This document shows positions 6,464 through 6,540 of a stretch of 6,540 nucleotides of DNA, piece after piece (within the stretch, counting starts at the first letter, position 1; every line of letters starts with the position of its first letter). This DNA comes from Fidelibacterota bacterium (lineage in GTDB: Bacteria > Fidelibacterota > Marinisomatia > Marinisomatales > UBA8229). The notes under the pieces were generated by a model. The model saw nothing but the letters and a program-made list of their open reading frames with translations, had not been told where the DNA came from and searched no databases. Location of the stretch: positions 1-6,540 of the forward strand of contig DPYO01000220.1 of assembly GCA_003535775.1 (NCBI GenBank), given 5' to 3'. The translations under genes and the position numbers were made by a program.

Positions 6464-6540
6464 GTGCATGTAAAAAAGGGAATGATAGTCCGTGTTAACA
6501 GCGGAAACCATAAGGGAGAAGAGGGAAAAATCCTTCATGT
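6464..6540 (+). CDS. rplX: 50S ribosomal protein L24, 5' part
   Basis: The gene is cut by the right edge of the window: 25 codons plus two bases are visible. From the GTG at 6464 the translation is MHVKKGMIVRVNSGNHKGEE followed by GKILH. This is the KOW motif found at the N terminus of L24, with the pattern K-K-G-x-x-V-x-V-x-S-G-x-x-K-G-x-x-G-K-I. L24 is an assembly initiator that binds the 5' domain of 23S rRNA. The position directly after rplN, one base from its stop, is the classical spc order. A start at the in-frame ATG at 6482 would lose the first KOW strand, so GTG is preferred. The only out-of-frame ATG nearby, at 6468, is followed at once by TAA. Confidence 0.93.
   Translation, partial: MHVKKGMIVRVNSGNHKGEEGKILH

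Overview
The window is a compact block of bacterial translation genes, all on the + strand. It reads tuf, rpsJ, rplC, rplD, rplW, rplB, rpsS, rplV, rpsC, rplP, rpmC, rpsQ, rplN and the first 25 codons of rplX. This is the end of a str-type cluster (tuf) followed by the complete classical S10 gene order and the start of the spc order. Every protein was recognised from family motifs and near-standard length. No gene looks broken, and no mobile element, RNA gene, CRISPR array or unfamiliar ORF is present.

Layout: 1-10 carries the tuf ribosome binding site. tuf occupies 11-1201. The eleven S10-cluster genes run from 1212 to 6088. The spc part (rplN, then partial rplX) runs from 6094 to the window edge. 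The gaps between genes are only 1 to 10 bases and no genes overlap. That leaves no room for an S10 leader/attenuator, a terminator or a promoter between tuf and rpsJ or between rpsQ and rplN, unless it lies inside coding sequence. The simplest reading is one long polycistronic mRNA that began upstream of the window and continues past it.

How the genes work together: EF-Tu brings aminoacyl-tRNA to the ribosome. S3, S10, S17 and S19 are small-subunit proteins. L2, L3, L4, L14, L16, L22, L23, L24 and L29 are large-subunit proteins of the peptidyl-transferase surroundings, the exit tunnel and its rim, and the subunit interface. Tight spacing, Shine-Dalgarno sequences buried in upstream genes, and several genes with no good Shine-Dalgarno of their own all point to translational coupling.

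Organism: clearly a bacterium, with moderately AT-rich codon use in the ribosomal protein genes. L3 and L23 have a flavour of the Bacteroidetes/Chlorobi-related (FCB) group, for example the L3 THGQ...LRHPGSIG segment and the L23 WKRAVITLKEG segment. However, a tuf gene directly before rpsJ is not the arrangement I associate with typical Bacteroidetes. An uncultured FCB-related lineage such as Marinimicrobia (SAR406) is a tentative guess from memory, not a demonstrated assignment.

I see no previously undescribed system here. The most interesting signal is an abrupt change in synonymous codon choice: tuf strongly prefers AAG and GAG, while rplC strongly prefers AAA and GAA. Smaller points are lineage-type substitutions in EF-Tu and S3 and a cluster of non-ATG start codons in the second half.
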